Part shown: positions 1 through 7,940 of the stretch, one piece after another
Position numbering within the stretch: the stretch's first letter is position 1
Layout of the letters: the number at the start of each line of letters is the position of its first letter
Source of the DNA: DATGKG01 sp963783145
Lineage (GTDB): Bacteria > Desulfobacterota > Binatia > Binatales > Binataceae
DNA: 64,000 bases
Reading direction: 5' to 3'
Assembly (NCBI GenBank): GCA_963783145.1
Contig: CAWAMM010000011.1
Location: 62,001-126,000 of the forward strand
Position numbers and translations under genes: made by a program
Notes under the pieces: generated by a model
Seen by the model: only the letters and a program-made list of their open reading frames with translations
What the model was told of the DNA's origin: nothing
Databases searched by the model: none

Positions 1-756
1 CGACAAGCAGTTGAGCATAGTGGTTTTACCGGAGCCGGTGCCTCCGCAGACCAGGACGTTCAGGCGCGACTTGACGATGGTGCGCAGGAAATCCACGCAC
101 TCCGGCGTGATGGAGTCCTTCGCCACCAGGTCGTCGATCGAATAGCGCCGTTTGCCGAAACGCCGAATCGAGAGCGAGGGCCCGTCCAGCGCCAGCGGCG
201 GAATGATCGCATTGATACGCGAGCCGTCAGGCAGGCGCGCGTCGACCATCGGCGACGACTCATCGACGCGCCGGCCGACCTGCGACACGATCCGATCGAT
301 GATCAGCATCAGATGCTGGTCGTCCTGGAACTTCACCTCGGTTGGATTCAGCTTGCCCAGCCGTTCCACGTAAACCTGATGCGCGCCGTTAACCAGGATA
401 TCGGTAATGGAGTCATCCCACAGGAGCGGCTCCAGCGGCCCCAGCCCCAGCAGCTCGTTTTTGATCTCTTCGATCAGCCGGGTGCGATCGGTGTCGGTCA
501 GCAGGCGTCCTTCTTCGTTGAGGATCTCGGTAATGGCGGCGGTGACTTTCTGCGAGGCGAGATTGGCCTCGAGGCTTTCCAGGCGCGAGACGTCGAGCGA
601 TTCAAACAAGCGGTTATGAACCGCGAGCTTGAGTTGCTGAAACCCTTCCGATTGCGGATCCTTGCGGACCTTCTCCTTGCTGACCACCAGCGCGCGCTGA
701 AAGCCGGGCGCCGGTGCGTTGTTCTGGTTGATCTGAATTTTATCCAGCAGCTTCAT
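1..756 (-). CDS. cpaF: Tad pilus assembly ATPase CpaF/TadA, N-terminal part (runs off the left edge)
   Basis: This is the first 252 codons of a type II/IV secretion-family ATPase that powers Flp (type IVb) pilus assembly in the cytoplasm at the inner membrane. The visible part has a helical N-terminal domain (about residues 1-110), then the CpaF-type region with ILVNGAHQVYVERLGK and DARLPDGSRINAIIPPLA, and ends just after the Walker A motif GGTGSGKTT. Walker B and the C-terminus lie outside the window. It starts at ATG 756, nine bases after the cpaE stop, in the same operon as cpaBCE and the Flp pilins. The order pilins-cpaB-cpaC-cpaE-cpaF is the usual Tad order, which makes the assignment firm. 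Confidence 0.95.
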   Translation of the reverse strand, partial: MKLLDKIQINQNNAPAPGFQRALVVSKEKVRKDPQSEGFQQLKLAVHNRLFESLDVSRLESLEANLASQKVTAAITEILNEEGRLLTDTDRTRLIEEIKNELLGLGPLEPLLWDDSITDILVNGAHQVYVERLGKLNPTEVKFQDDQHLMLIIDRIVSQVGRRVDESSPMVDARLPDGSRINAIIPPLALDGPSLSIRRFGKRRYSIDDLVAKDSITPECVDFLRTIVKSRLNVLVCGGTGSGKTTMLNCLS

Positions 757-765
757 GTCGGTGCC

Positions 766-2013
766 CTATCCTCGCCCGCCGAAGGAACTCAGCAGGCGCG
801 AAACCAGCGAGCCATTGCGCGAGAAATCTTCGTCGAAGATTCCATCGAGTTTGCGTGCCATCTCCTCGACGGTCTTGGTCAGGGGAGAGTTGGGCGCGAC
901 CTGCCAGAGGTCCTGCGCGCTGAGTTGTACCCGTTCGAGGACTTTTTCATCGCGCGGAATCTTCGCGTAGATCGGCCGCGCCAGCGTATGACTCAACTGT
1001 TCCTCGCTGATCGGATGATTCGCGATGAAGCGACTGATCACGAACGCGGGCTCCAGGTTGTTGAGCCCGAGCCGGCTGCACAAATCGACAAAACGCCAGG
1101 CACATCGCGCCGCGCCGATCGACTGATCGAGGACATAGAATAGATGCTCGGAGCGCTCCCAGGCCGCGACCTTGGTGGCGTCGATATGGGTGCCGCAGTC
1201 GACGATCACATAGTCGAAGAGCTGGCGCATGATCTCGATAACGTTTCCGATCGCGCCATCGGTAACCAGCTCACTGTCTTCAATCCGTTTGGGCGCCGCC
1301 AGCAGATAGATTCCCGAGCTATGCTTGCTGAGCGCGCTTTCGAGTTGGATGGAATCGATTTTCTTCTCACCCTCGGTGAGCGCCATCACCGTGCGCTCGG
1401 GTTCCACGTTGAGAAATACCGAAAGCGCGCTGGCTTGTAGATCGAGATCGATAAGCGCTACGCGTTTGTCGAGCGAGTAGCGCAGCGCCAGCGCGAGATT
1501 GCCTGCCAGGCTGGTGACGCCGACTCCGCCGATCAGGCTCACCAGTGAGACCACGGTGCCCATCCCGGTCTGATCTTCACGGCGGCGCGATTCACTGATC
1601 TTGAGCAGCGCACGGGTGGCGTCGCCCGTATCCAGCGGCAGGAACAAAAGCTCATCGGCGCCCGCGCGCAGGACGCGCTTCATCAAACCGGGCGAGCGCT
1701 CGCGCAGCAGCGCGAAGATGGCGGGACGCGGTTCGGCTTCACTAACTCCCTGGAGGTAATTCAGCGATTGTTCTTCATCGCCATTGAAGACCACCATCAC
1801 CACGTCGGGCGGAGCGTGACCATGACCATTGCCGTTGGCCTTGCCGTTGCCGTTGCCGGACGCGAGTGCGTCCGGCGACTTTTCGGTGATCTCGAGCGGG
1901 GGCTCGGGCAAGTTCTGCAATGACGCCAGTACTTCAGCCCGATACGCTTCCGGCGCCACCAGCAGGACGTTGAGAGCTCCCCGCTTTCCCTCACCCTTTC
2001 TCAGTGCCGACAC
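766..2013 (-). CDS. cpaE: Tad pilus assembly protein CpaE/TadZ (ParA/MinD-like, degenerate Walker A)
   Basis: CpaE/TadZ proteins localise the Tad machine at the pole or membrane. The N-terminal ~130 residues resemble a response-regulator receiver fold and carry an Asn/Gly/His-rich insert at about residues 52-68. A ParA/MinD-like domain follows, with VALIDLDLQ and FDYVIVDCG strands. The P-loop reads LIGGVGVTS where ATPases have KGGVGKTT, so both the signature and the catalytic lysines are missing; atypical Walker A boxes are known in this family. The start is placed at GTG 2013 because a strong Shine-Dalgarno (GGGGGAGGA) lies just upstream; a TTG at 2034 in the same frame would place that signal inside the gene. 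It sits 32 bases after cpaC and nine before cpaF. Confidence 0.9.
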   Translation of the reverse strand: MSALRKGEGKRGALNVLLVAPEAYRAEVLASLQNLPEPPLEITEKSPDALASGNGNGKANGNGHGHAPPDVVMVVFNGDEEQSLNYLQGVSEAEPRPAIFALLRERSPGLMKRVLRAGADELLFLPLDTGDATRALLKISESRRREDQTGMGTVVSLVSLIGGVGVTSLAGNLALALRYSLDKRVALIDLDLQASALSVFLNVEPERTVMALTEGEKKIDSIQLESALSKHSSGIYLLAAPKRIEDSELVTDGAIGNVIEIMRQLFDYVIVDCGTHIDATKVAAWERSEHLFYVLDQSIGAARCAWRFVDLCSRLGLNNLEPAFVISRFIANHPISEEQLSHTLARPIYAKIPRDEKVLERVQLSAQDLWQVAPNSPLTKTVEEMARKLDGIFDEDFSRNGSLVSRLLSSFGGRG

Positions 2014-2045
2014 TTCATCCTCCCCCAAATTCAACTCTGCGTTGA

Positions 2046-3944
2046 CTAGAAGCGGGGCCGCGCAGCGTTCGGCGTGCTGAGCGGTTCAGTCTTGATTTCC
2101 TCGGCCGTCATGGGCGGACGCGAGGTGGGGAGGTAAACCTGCGAACCGGTGGGCAACGGGCGCACGATTTGCGGCGTGACACTCATTACGAGGTCGGTCT
2201 CGGTGTCTTCCCAGTCGGTAGTTTTAAACAGCCCGCCCAGGTAAGGGACATCGCCCAAATAGGGGACCTTCTGAATAATCTCCTTCTTCTCATGCAGGAT
2301 GAGACCGGCGACGATCAGGGTCTGATTGTCGCGCAAGCGTACCAGCGTCTCGGCCCTGCGGGTGACGAACGCCGGGACCTGGAAGCCGAACAGCTCCACC
2401 CCGTGAGCATAGTCCGGCTCCGAAACCTCCGGCTGAACCAGCAGTTCGACGTCGTTGACGCCTACCACGGTCGGCAGGAAGGTGACCTTGGTGCCGAATT
2501 CCTTGAACACGATCGAGGTGTTGAGCGCCTGTGCAACTACGATCGGAATCTCACCACCGGCCAGGAACTTCGCTTTCTCTCCGGTGTTGGCCAACAAGCG
2601 CGGCTCCGCGAGAATCTTCGCCATGTTGTGATTCTCGAGGTACTGGAAAAGGGCGTTGGCTGCGACATTCGAGTTTTGTGCCGCGATTCCGTAGGTCGTG
2701 CCCTGCGAGAGCAACAGCGGAATCAGCGCGCCACCGGTCGGCATTTGACCAGGCGCACTAATCGTGTTGCCGAGCGCGTTGACGACGGTCGGAATCAGCG
2801 ACGTAGTGGCGCTATACGGGGTTCCCACCGCGCCGGGTATACCGAACAGCGAAACTCCGTACTTCTCCAGCGCCACCGAAAAATTGGTGCCCTGATTCTC
2901 GACTTCTCCGCGGTTGAGCTCGGCCACGATGCAATTGAGCAGAACCTGCTGTTTGCCGTCGGGGCTGATGCGAACCTGGCGCTCCTCGTAGTGACCCTGG
3001 CCGGTCCATACGGTTAGCGTGGTGAAGCCGGGCTTATGTCCGATCAAATTGAGTTCGTATGGATTGATCACCTGTACATCAGCGATCGAGGTGTCCGCGA
3101 TCGATACCCGATGCATGCGGCTCGGAAAATCGATAACCTGCGAGGTCCCGTTCATCATCGAAATTCCGTCCGCGGGCAGGAAATGAGTGCCTCCGGAGGA
3201 CGCGACATTATCCGTCGAGTAAGAATCGCCCGATGACGCAATCGATGGATCGCTGGTGAATTTCCCCTTCTGCAGAATCGCGGCGGAAACGGTCTGGCTC
3301 GGAATCACCGAACTGCCCTGCGGGCCCGAGGGTGCGGGAGCTGGTTCGCCGATTTTAGCCGGCTCGCTAGGGTCGCTAACGCTCAGGTCATACCCGGGCA
3401 CTCGTGCCGTATGAACCCCGCTGGGCGGCGCGGTTGCTGCGTCATTCATAACAATGGTTTCGGTGGTCGGTTTGGTGACCGGTCCGGTCCCGCTATCCAG
3501 CGGGGCAGCGGCCGGCATCGATCCCGTCACCGGAGCCGCGCTGCTGGTAGGTCCACTATCCGTCATCGCGGCGGGCGCGGCGCCGGGCTTCAAGGGCGCC
3601 GACCAGTTTTTGATCGCGCTGACGTTGATGTTGTAGGTCACCTGTTCGCCGTCCTTGAGCTTGACCGAGATGTCCCACTGGCCTTCTTCCGCGCCCAGCA
3701 GCACCAGCTTGGAAGGATCCTCGTTATGAACCACCAGCGCGTGCTCGTTGCGCACAACGTGAATTGCCGGTTTGCTATCGGGATCAAGATTTTCGATGAC
3801 TTGTGATTGGCCCGCGCTGAGGTTGATACCCTCCTGGCGGGTGGCGCTATCCGCGGCTCTGGCCGGCTGCCCGAGTAACAAGCTCATCGCGACCAGCAGC
3901 CACGGAAGTAAGTCAATCGTTGCACTACCGCGACGTGTTTTCAT
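2046..3944 (-). CDS. cpaC: Flp pilus outer-membrane secretin CpaC/RcpA with two N-terminal pilus-formation domains
   Basis: Secretin that forms the outer-membrane channel for the Flp pilus. From ATG 3944 it begins MKTRRGS, then a hydrophobic stretch ending GQPARA, a typical signal peptide. A pilus-formation N-terminal domain follows (about residues 40-110, LSAGQSQVIENL). A ~150-residue Pro/Ala/Ser/Thr-rich linker comes next, then a second copy of the same domain (about 260-326, TSQVIDFPSRMHRVSIADTS), then the secretin domain ending with KVPYLGDVPYLGGLFKTT. In-frame GTG 3977 and ATG 3959 also exist. ATG 3944 is preferred because GAGG lies nine bases upstream and the signal peptide starts there. 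It follows cpaB directly. About 630 residues is long for the family because of the duplicated domain and linker. Confidence 0.92.
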   Translation of the reverse strand: MKTRRGSATIDLLPWLLVAMSLLLGQPARAADSATRQEGINLSAGQSQVIENLDPDSKPAIHVVRNEHALVVHNEDPSKLVLLGAEEGQWDISVKLKDGEQVTYNINVSAIKNWSAPLKPGAAPAAMTDSGPTSSAAPVTGSMPAAAPLDSGTGPVTKPTTETIVMNDAATAPPSGVHTARVPGYDLSVSDPSEPAKIGEPAPAPSGPQGSSVIPSQTVSAAILQKGKFTSDPSIASSGDSYSTDNVASSGGTHFLPADGISMMNGTSQVIDFPSRMHRVSIADTSIADVQVINPYELNLIGHKPGFTTLTVWTGQGHYEERQVRISPDGKQQVLLNCIVAELNRGEVENQGTNFSVALEKYGVSLFGIPGAVGTPYSATTSLIPTVVNALGNTISAPGQMPTGGALIPLLLSQGTTYGIAAQNSNVAANALFQYLENHNMAKILAEPRLLANTGEKAKFLAGGEIPIVVAQALNTSIVFKEFGTKVTFLPTVVGVNDVELLVQPEVSEPDYAHGVELFGFQVPAFVTRRAETLVRLRDNQTLIVAGLILHEKKEIIQKVPYLGDVPYLGGLFKTTDWEDTETDLVMSVTPQIVRPLPTGSQVYLPTSRPPMTAEEIKTEPLSTPNAARPRF

Positions 3945-3973
3945 TGTTGGATACCTCATCTGCACGCCCTGCC

Positions 3974-5071
3974 TCACGGAATGTCGATGGTCTTGCCCTT
4001 AGGGGCGAAAGAGGCCGATTGATCGTCCGGCACGGTCTCCGAGGGAGGCAGCGTCGGACCGTGCGAATTCGATGCGTGTGAGACGCCGCCGTCATCCTTA
4101 CTGGCGGTAGGTTCGCTCATCGCGCCCTGGTCGGAGCCGCGGTCGTCATCAACCGGGGAAAAACCATCTCCCGACGGTTCAAGCGGCGCCGCATGATGCC
4201 GCCCGCTGTCCGCGACCGCTTCTCTTACGAAGGACACCGATTCGGAGCTCTTACCGTCACGATAGATCTGGACCTGGAATTTGGGTTGCGGATGGTAGGT
4301 CTCGATCGGGGCCACCGCATGCTGGACTGCCACCACCGGTGCGCCGCCGAGGCTGTATTGATGCAGCAATTCCTGGACGTTGGTGCCACTGGTCAGCACA
4401 ATCTTGGTGTCGGAATAATTGCGCATCGCGAGATGGAGCACGCCTTCACGGGTCGCCAGCGCCAGGCGCTCGGCATCCTGCGGCGTAACCAATACGGTGA
4501 CCACCTTGACGGGCTCGGGCTCATCCTTTTTGTCTTCGACTTCCTGCGCGACGGCCAGGATTTCAACATTCTGTAGAACGATCTTGGAGAACGGCTGGTC
4601 TCCATGGCCGCCACCCTGAGTCGAAACTGCAACCAGGATATCGACCCGCGCGTGCGGCAGGATGAAGCCGGAGATGTCACTGACTTCATCAACCGGGACC
4701 GAGACTGCGCGCATTCCGGGCGGAATCAGCAGCGGCATCACCCCGGCGGTCTTCTGCCCGAGGAATAGTTTGGTTGCGACGATGGGCTCGTTGGTGACGA
4801 ACTCGTTTTTCACGAACGCGCCGGCCACCTGGCTGGGGTTGGTGAAGGCGCCGTCCGGAATCGCATCAGCAGACCATCGGGCCAGCTTCAACTGGCCGGG
4901 ATCGATCTTGCTGCCGAGTGGCAAATCGGTTGCGGCCACCACGATATAAATCGTTTTGGCCATCGCTCGCTGGACCTCGGCTTCCCTCTTCTTGAGGGCG
5001 CTGTACACCACCACCGAGGCCAGCATCGCCGCCAGACCCGCGAGCGCGACAAAGATCACTGGCCGTCTCAT
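3974..5071 (-). CDS. cpaB: Flp pilus assembly protein CpaB/RcpC
   Basis: Periplasmic, membrane-anchored partner of the CpaC secretin. An N-terminal transmembrane anchor (about residues 4-26) is followed by a SAF-type domain (about 40-105, TIYIVVAATDLPLGSKIDPGQL) and the RcpC/CpaB domain (GMRAVSVPVDEVSDISGFILPHARVDILV and VTVLVTPQDAERLALATREG). The C-terminal ~100 residues are Pro/Ser/Asp-rich and probably disordered. ATG 5071 has a purine-rich GGGGGAGAAGAGA immediately upstream. The stop lies about 30 bases before the preferred cpaC start and overlaps only a weaker alternative GTG of cpaC. Upstream are 182 untranslated bases and then the pilin genes. Confidence 0.93.
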   Translation of the reverse strand: MRRPVIFVALAGLAAMLASVVVYSALKKREAEVQRAMAKTIYIVVAATDLPLGSKIDPGQLKLARWSADAIPDGAFTNPSQVAGAFVKNEFVTNEPIVATKLFLGQKTAGVMPLLIPPGMRAVSVPVDEVSDISGFILPHARVDILVAVSTQGGGHGDQPFSKIVLQNVEILAVAQEVEDKKDEPEPVKVVTVLVTPQDAERLALATREGVLHLAMRNYSDTKIVLTSGTNVQELLHQYSLGGAPVVAVQHAVAPIETYHPQPKFQVQIYRDGKSSESVSFVREAVADSGRHHAAPLEPSGDGFSPVDDDRGSDQGAMSEPTASKDDGGVSHASNSHGPTLPPSETVPDDQSASFAPKGKTIDIP

Positions 5072-5253
5072 TCTCTTCTCCCCCGCCGGCCCTCCTCGGA
5101 CAGCCGGCTAATTCCCTACGTCATAAGCGCCGATTCGTCGGCATATCGGTCAGGTGACTCGGCGCGTGGAAAGCGCCGGCTGGACGATGTGCCTGCGCGC
5201 TCCGGAAAATTGAATCCGGTCCCCTGTCACGGTCGTAGCTGGACGCGTTGCGC

Positions 5254-5421
5254 TCATAAGTAACTGTCGATCGAGGCCAGGAGTCCCTGAACGATGGTTC
5301 CCGAGGTTTGATAGAGCGAAACCACTACGACTGCGACGGCGGCCAGAATTAGTGCGTATTCGGTCATGGTCTGACCGTTGAGACCCCGTATCCTCGCGAC
5401 AGTTCTGGTCCTCCAGTTCAT
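5254..5421 (-). CDS. flp: Flp/type IVb prepilin (55 aa), copy 1
   Basis: A small gene read directly from the sequence. The product has a short basic leader (MNWRTRTVARIRGLN), then the prepilin cleavage context G/QTMTEYALIL, with Glu at position +5 of the mature protein, and a hydrophobic helix (AAVAVVVVSLYQ). This is the Flp-pilin pattern recognised by a TadV/CpaA-type prepilin peptidase, which is not in this window. It is the pilin closest to cpaB and diverges most from the other two copies: it lacks their -Y(I/A)GY(Q/K)TMG- stretch and ends in DSYL rather than DSNL. Confidence 0.9.
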   Translation of the reverse strand: MNWRTRTVARIRGLNGQTMTEYALILAAVAVVVVSLYQTSGTIVQGLLASIDSYL

Positions 5422-5497
5422 ATGATGATCCCCGAGCCGCGATCCGAAAGTTGTCGGGCAGGAAACCGGGTGCGTACCGGCTTCCTACCCGAGCCAG

Positions 5498-5668
5498 TTA
5501 AAGGTTGCTGTCAACAGCGTTGAGGAGCGTATTTATGTCCCCTCCCATGGTCTGGTAGCCGATGTAAACCACCACCGCGACGGCTGATAAGATCAGCGCG
5601 TACTCGGTCATGGTTTGGCCATTGCTCCACTCGCGAGCCGATAGAAATTTGCGAGTTATCCACTCCAT
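5498..5668 (-). CDS. flp: Flp/type IVb prepilin (56 aa), copy 2
   Basis: Second of three tandem Flp prepilins. The leader ends NGQTMTEYALIL, with cleavage expected after Gly, followed by SAVAVVVYIGYQTMGG and a C-terminal LLNAVDSNL. It matches copy 3 closely in the helix and tail. It is separated from copy 1 by 76 bases and from copy 3 by 340 bases, so the three genes may be expressed at different levels from one transcript. A prepilin is certain; whether it is a major or minor pilin cannot be told. Confidence 0.9.
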   Translation of the reverse strand: MEWITRKFLSAREWSNGQTMTEYALILSAVAVVVYIGYQTMGGDINTLLNAVDSNL

Positions 5669-6008
5669 GTTGCTTGACCCCCGTTACCTCTCTGGCATCT
5701 CGGCGATTATCCTCGCCGGATGCGGTTGCGGAGTTTTCGACCCGGACGTTTTATCCGGCGCCGAAGCTACGCGGATCAGGTCGGCCCGGCATCATCGGAT
5801 CGGCCAAGATGATCAACGCAGGCCCCGCCCGTTGCGGGACTTCCGCGGTCATCAGCTTTGGAGGATCCGATCTCACCCTGCCATCCGTTTCCGTATTCCC
5901 CGGCGCAGCTTTCAGTGGCTCGCGCCGACCGCGGAAGCTTTGGACTTTCCGCCGCCGGCGTCGTTCCCTCGTGTATGGTGTGCCCCCGCTAATCGGTTTG
6001 CCCCGCGC
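5669..6008. other. 340-bp intergenic region between Flp pilin copies 2 and 3
   Basis: No open frame here has coding character. The minus-strand sequence would be a long leader for pilin copies 1 and 2. A GGGCAAACC at its start recalls the first box of the c-di-GMP-I (GEMM) riboswitch, but the following GACGCAAAGCC box is not present, so no riboswitch is called. No intrinsic terminator with a T-run is visible. Confidence 0.5.
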
Positions 6009-6179
6009 TTAGAGGTTAGAGTCGACCGAGCTCAGCAAGCTGGTGATGCTGGTGCCCATCGTTTTGTAGCCGGCGTAGACCACCACCGCGACTGCCGCCA
6101 GGATCAGCGCATATTCCGTCATGGTCTGCCCGCGATGCCAGTTCTGCGCTCTTACGAACGCCCTGGTAGTGAAAGCCAT
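6009..6179 (-). CDS. flp: Flp/type IVb prepilin (56 aa), copy 3 (promoter-proximal)
   Basis: First pilin gene in the direction of transcription. It has the leader MAFTTRAFVRAQNWHRG, then QTMTEYALILAAVAVVVYAGYKTMG and the tail LLSSVDSNL. The cleavage context RGQTMTE and Glu5 are conserved. A near-perfect Shine-Dalgarno AAGGAGG (6188-6194) lies eight bases upstream of the ATG and is much stronger than those of the other two copies, which suggests that this is the major pilin. Confidence 0.92.
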   Translation of the reverse strand: MAFTTRAFVRAQNWHRGQTMTEYALILAAVAVVVYAGYKTMGTSITSLLSSVDSNL

Positions 6180-6767
6180 TCCCGTATCCTCCTTAGACCT
6201 TTCTGCTTCAGCCTTGCGGCCGATAACCTCTCGACCAGTGGCCGCGTTGGCGCGCGGCGAAGGTTCGCTGATCGATGCGCGAAGGCCGGAGCGTGGGCGG
6301 GTTAGCGCCGGGACCAGGTCGATCGAAAATCTGCCCCTCCAGGCAGTACGCCGAACAGTAGGATTTACTGATCAGCCCGGTCATATGATCCGGCGGCACT
6401 CCCGCCCTGCGCATCATCGGTCCCCCCTCGGGATCAAACCAGCGCATCCTCCCCCCTTGCCGTAGCAACGGAGATGCGCAGATGGTCCGAACAAGAGCCG
6501 ACTGAGCATCTCCCATGCCAATCGGGACGAAAGAGAAAAGTCAGCGAATGCGCGGGAGAAAAGGCCACTCCGAACGGCGTTCCTGCCACTGCGGTTGCGA
6601 TCGAGCAACAACGGGTGGAAGCGGGAGTTTTCTGATCATTACAATTTGTAGGGAATGACCGGGGGTCAAATCCGGCGAGGCCGCCGATTCTGCGTACCGC
6701 CGCTAGTCTCTATCGCAACAACCATACACTCCAGCCTGTAGAAAATGCCTACCGAAGCTCGAGGCGA
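6180..6767. other. 588-bp non-coding region upstream of the Tad/Flp cluster
   Basis: I see no convincing gene. Open frames on both strands here lack ribosome binding sites and recognisable motifs. By position it should hold the promoter of the pilus operon (minus strand). A TTGACC at about 6670 (minus) has a TGTAAT downstream, but the spacing of about 20 bases is too long for a confident sigma-70 call. Confidence 0.45.
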
Positions 6768-7157
6768 TCAACCCGGTGCCAACTCCAGTTGATCTCCTTT
6801 CCTCGTGGCGCTGCGCACGGCGGCCCCGGCTTCGAGCTCCAATGCTCTACGCGCCCCCAACACTATCGAGGAGACCTGCCATGGCTTGAGCTCGTGGTTG
6901 ATTTGGATGATCCGGTTGGACTGGTCCAAAAAAACGATGTCGATGGCGAAGCGCATGAAGAACATGTGCATCCACATCAGCGGAAGCACGCCGCCGTTCT
7001 CGAACAGCATTCCGGCGCCCGGCGCAAGTCCGTCGCGCCCCAGCAGCCCGCGGCTTTTCGCGGCCATGCTTTCGGCGACCTCGAGGCGTTCGCACAAGAT
7101 GGTGCCCCTGGTCCGATTCAGCGCCCGCAGCGTTTTTGTCGACCCCTCGATGCTCAT
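6768..7157 (-). CDS. DUF192 family protein
   Basis: A 129-residue protein of the DUF192 family. The signature is clear: ESMAAKSRGLLGRDGLAPGAGMLF, then MWMHMFFMRFAIDIVFLD and the central INHELKPWQVSSIVLGARRALEL with the usual Glu-Leu-Glu-Ala-Gly end. DUF192 proteins are small beta-rich proteins of unknown biochemical role, often exported or lipid-anchored, but no signal peptide is visible here. It is divergent from sirC with 77 bases between the starts, so the two share a promoter region. Confidence 0.88.
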   Translation of the reverse strand: MSIEGSTKTLRALNRTRGTILCERLEVAESMAAKSRGLLGRDGLAPGAGMLFENGGVLPLMWMHMFFMRFAIDIVFLDQSNRIIQINHELKPWQVSSIVLGARRALELEAGAAVRSATRKGDQLELAPG

Positions 7158-7206
7158 CGATCACCGCCTCGCGCCCGCATCCCGGCACTGTCTCGCAGGC
7201 CTCACC

Positions 7207-7212
7207 TATAAT
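7207..7212 (+). promoter_or_regulatory. Possible -10 element (TATAAT) for the tetrapyrrole operon
   Basis: A perfect TATAAT lies 22 bases before the sirC start in the 77-bp divergent spacer with the DUF192 gene. At 16-18 bases upstream there is only a poor -35 match (around GGCACT). Transcription from here would leave a leader of only about 16 bases. Confidence 0.4.
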
Positions 7213-7234
7213 AGGATCAGCGCGAAGCGAATCG

Positions 7235-7933
7235 ATGGCCTACCTTCCGATATTTCTCGACCTCACTGGACGCCGATGCGTGGTGGTCGGCGGTGGTGAA
7301 GTCGCGGCGCGCAAGGCCGCGAGCCTCCTCGAGGCCGGCGCCGATGTTGCTGTCGTAAGCCCGTCGATGGTCGATGCGTTGACCGAACTCGCACGCGCCG
7401 GCCGCATCCAACATATCGATCGCGAGTACCAGGCCGGCGATATCGCAGGGACGGCGCTCGTGTATGCCGCCACCGATGACGCCGACCTGCATCGGCGCTT
7501 GCACGATGAGGCGCGCGCACGCGGGATTCCAATCAACGTCGTGGATGTTCCTGCTTTATGTACATTTATAACTCCTGCGGTTATGACGCGCGGATCTCTG
7601 AAGATCGCGGTCTCGACCGAGGGCGCCAGCCCCGCGATGGCGAAGCGGATCATCGCGCACCTCGAGCGCCTGTTCGGTCCCGAATACGGTCTCGCCATGG
7701 AGGTGTTGCGCGCCGCGCGCCGACATCTGCAGGCGAATGAGCCGAATATCGCCATCCGCGCGAAGAAGCTCACCGCTCTTGCAGCGGCGCGGATTCCGGA
7801 ATATCTCCGCAAGGGCGACCTCGATGCGGTCGAGGAAATCATCCGCCGCGAGCTCGGTGTAGGCCTCGAGACTCTCGGTGTGAGCGGCATTCGGAGCCGC
7901 GCCGGTACCGAGCCCGCATCGACAATTCGCTAA
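7235..7933 (+). CDS. sirC: Precorrin-2 dehydrogenase / sirohydrochlorin ferrochelatase-like (siroheme synthase N-terminal type)
   Basis: NAD-dependent oxidation of precorrin-2 to sirohydrochlorin, on the siroheme/heme d1/cobalamin branch of tetrapyrrole synthesis. A Rossmann fold opens the protein (LPIFLDLTGRRCVVVGGGEVAARKAASLLEAGADV in pieces, with the GGGEVA nucleotide loop). The middle VDVPALCTFITPAVMTRGSLKIAVSTEGASPAMAKRI is typical of the Met8/CysG N-terminal family. The ATG at 7235 is chosen over an upstream in-frame ATG at 7136 because the Rossmann strand starts directly there and 7136 would overlap the DUF192 gene. It is the first gene of the operon; hemX follows after seven bases. 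Confidence 0.9.
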   Translation: MAYLPIFLDLTGRRCVVVGGGEVAARKAASLLEAGADVAVVSPSMVDALTELARAGRIQHIDREYQAGDIAGTALVYAATDDADLHRRLHDEARARGIPINVVDVPALCTFITPAVMTRGSLKIAVSTEGASPAMAKRIIAHLERLFGPEYGLAMEVLRAARRHLQANEPNIAIRAKKLTALAAARIPEYLRKGDLDAVEEIIRRELGVGLETLGVSGIRSRAGTEPASTIR

Positions 7934-7940
7934 CCTCATT

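Noticed and set aside
313..1143. 276-aa plus-strand frame antisense to cpaF/cpaE
   Set aside because: It is an antisense shadow of two clear genes, with no motif or ribosome binding site.
5669..6008. c-di-GMP-I (GEMM) riboswitch upstream of the pilins
   Set aside because: GGGCAAACC is present on the minus strand, but the second conserved box and the receptor hairpin are not recognisable.
6208..6516. Possible small gene in the region upstream of the pilus cluster
   Set aside because: Low-complexity basic composition, no ribosome binding site and overlapping frames on both strands; not distinguishable from chance.
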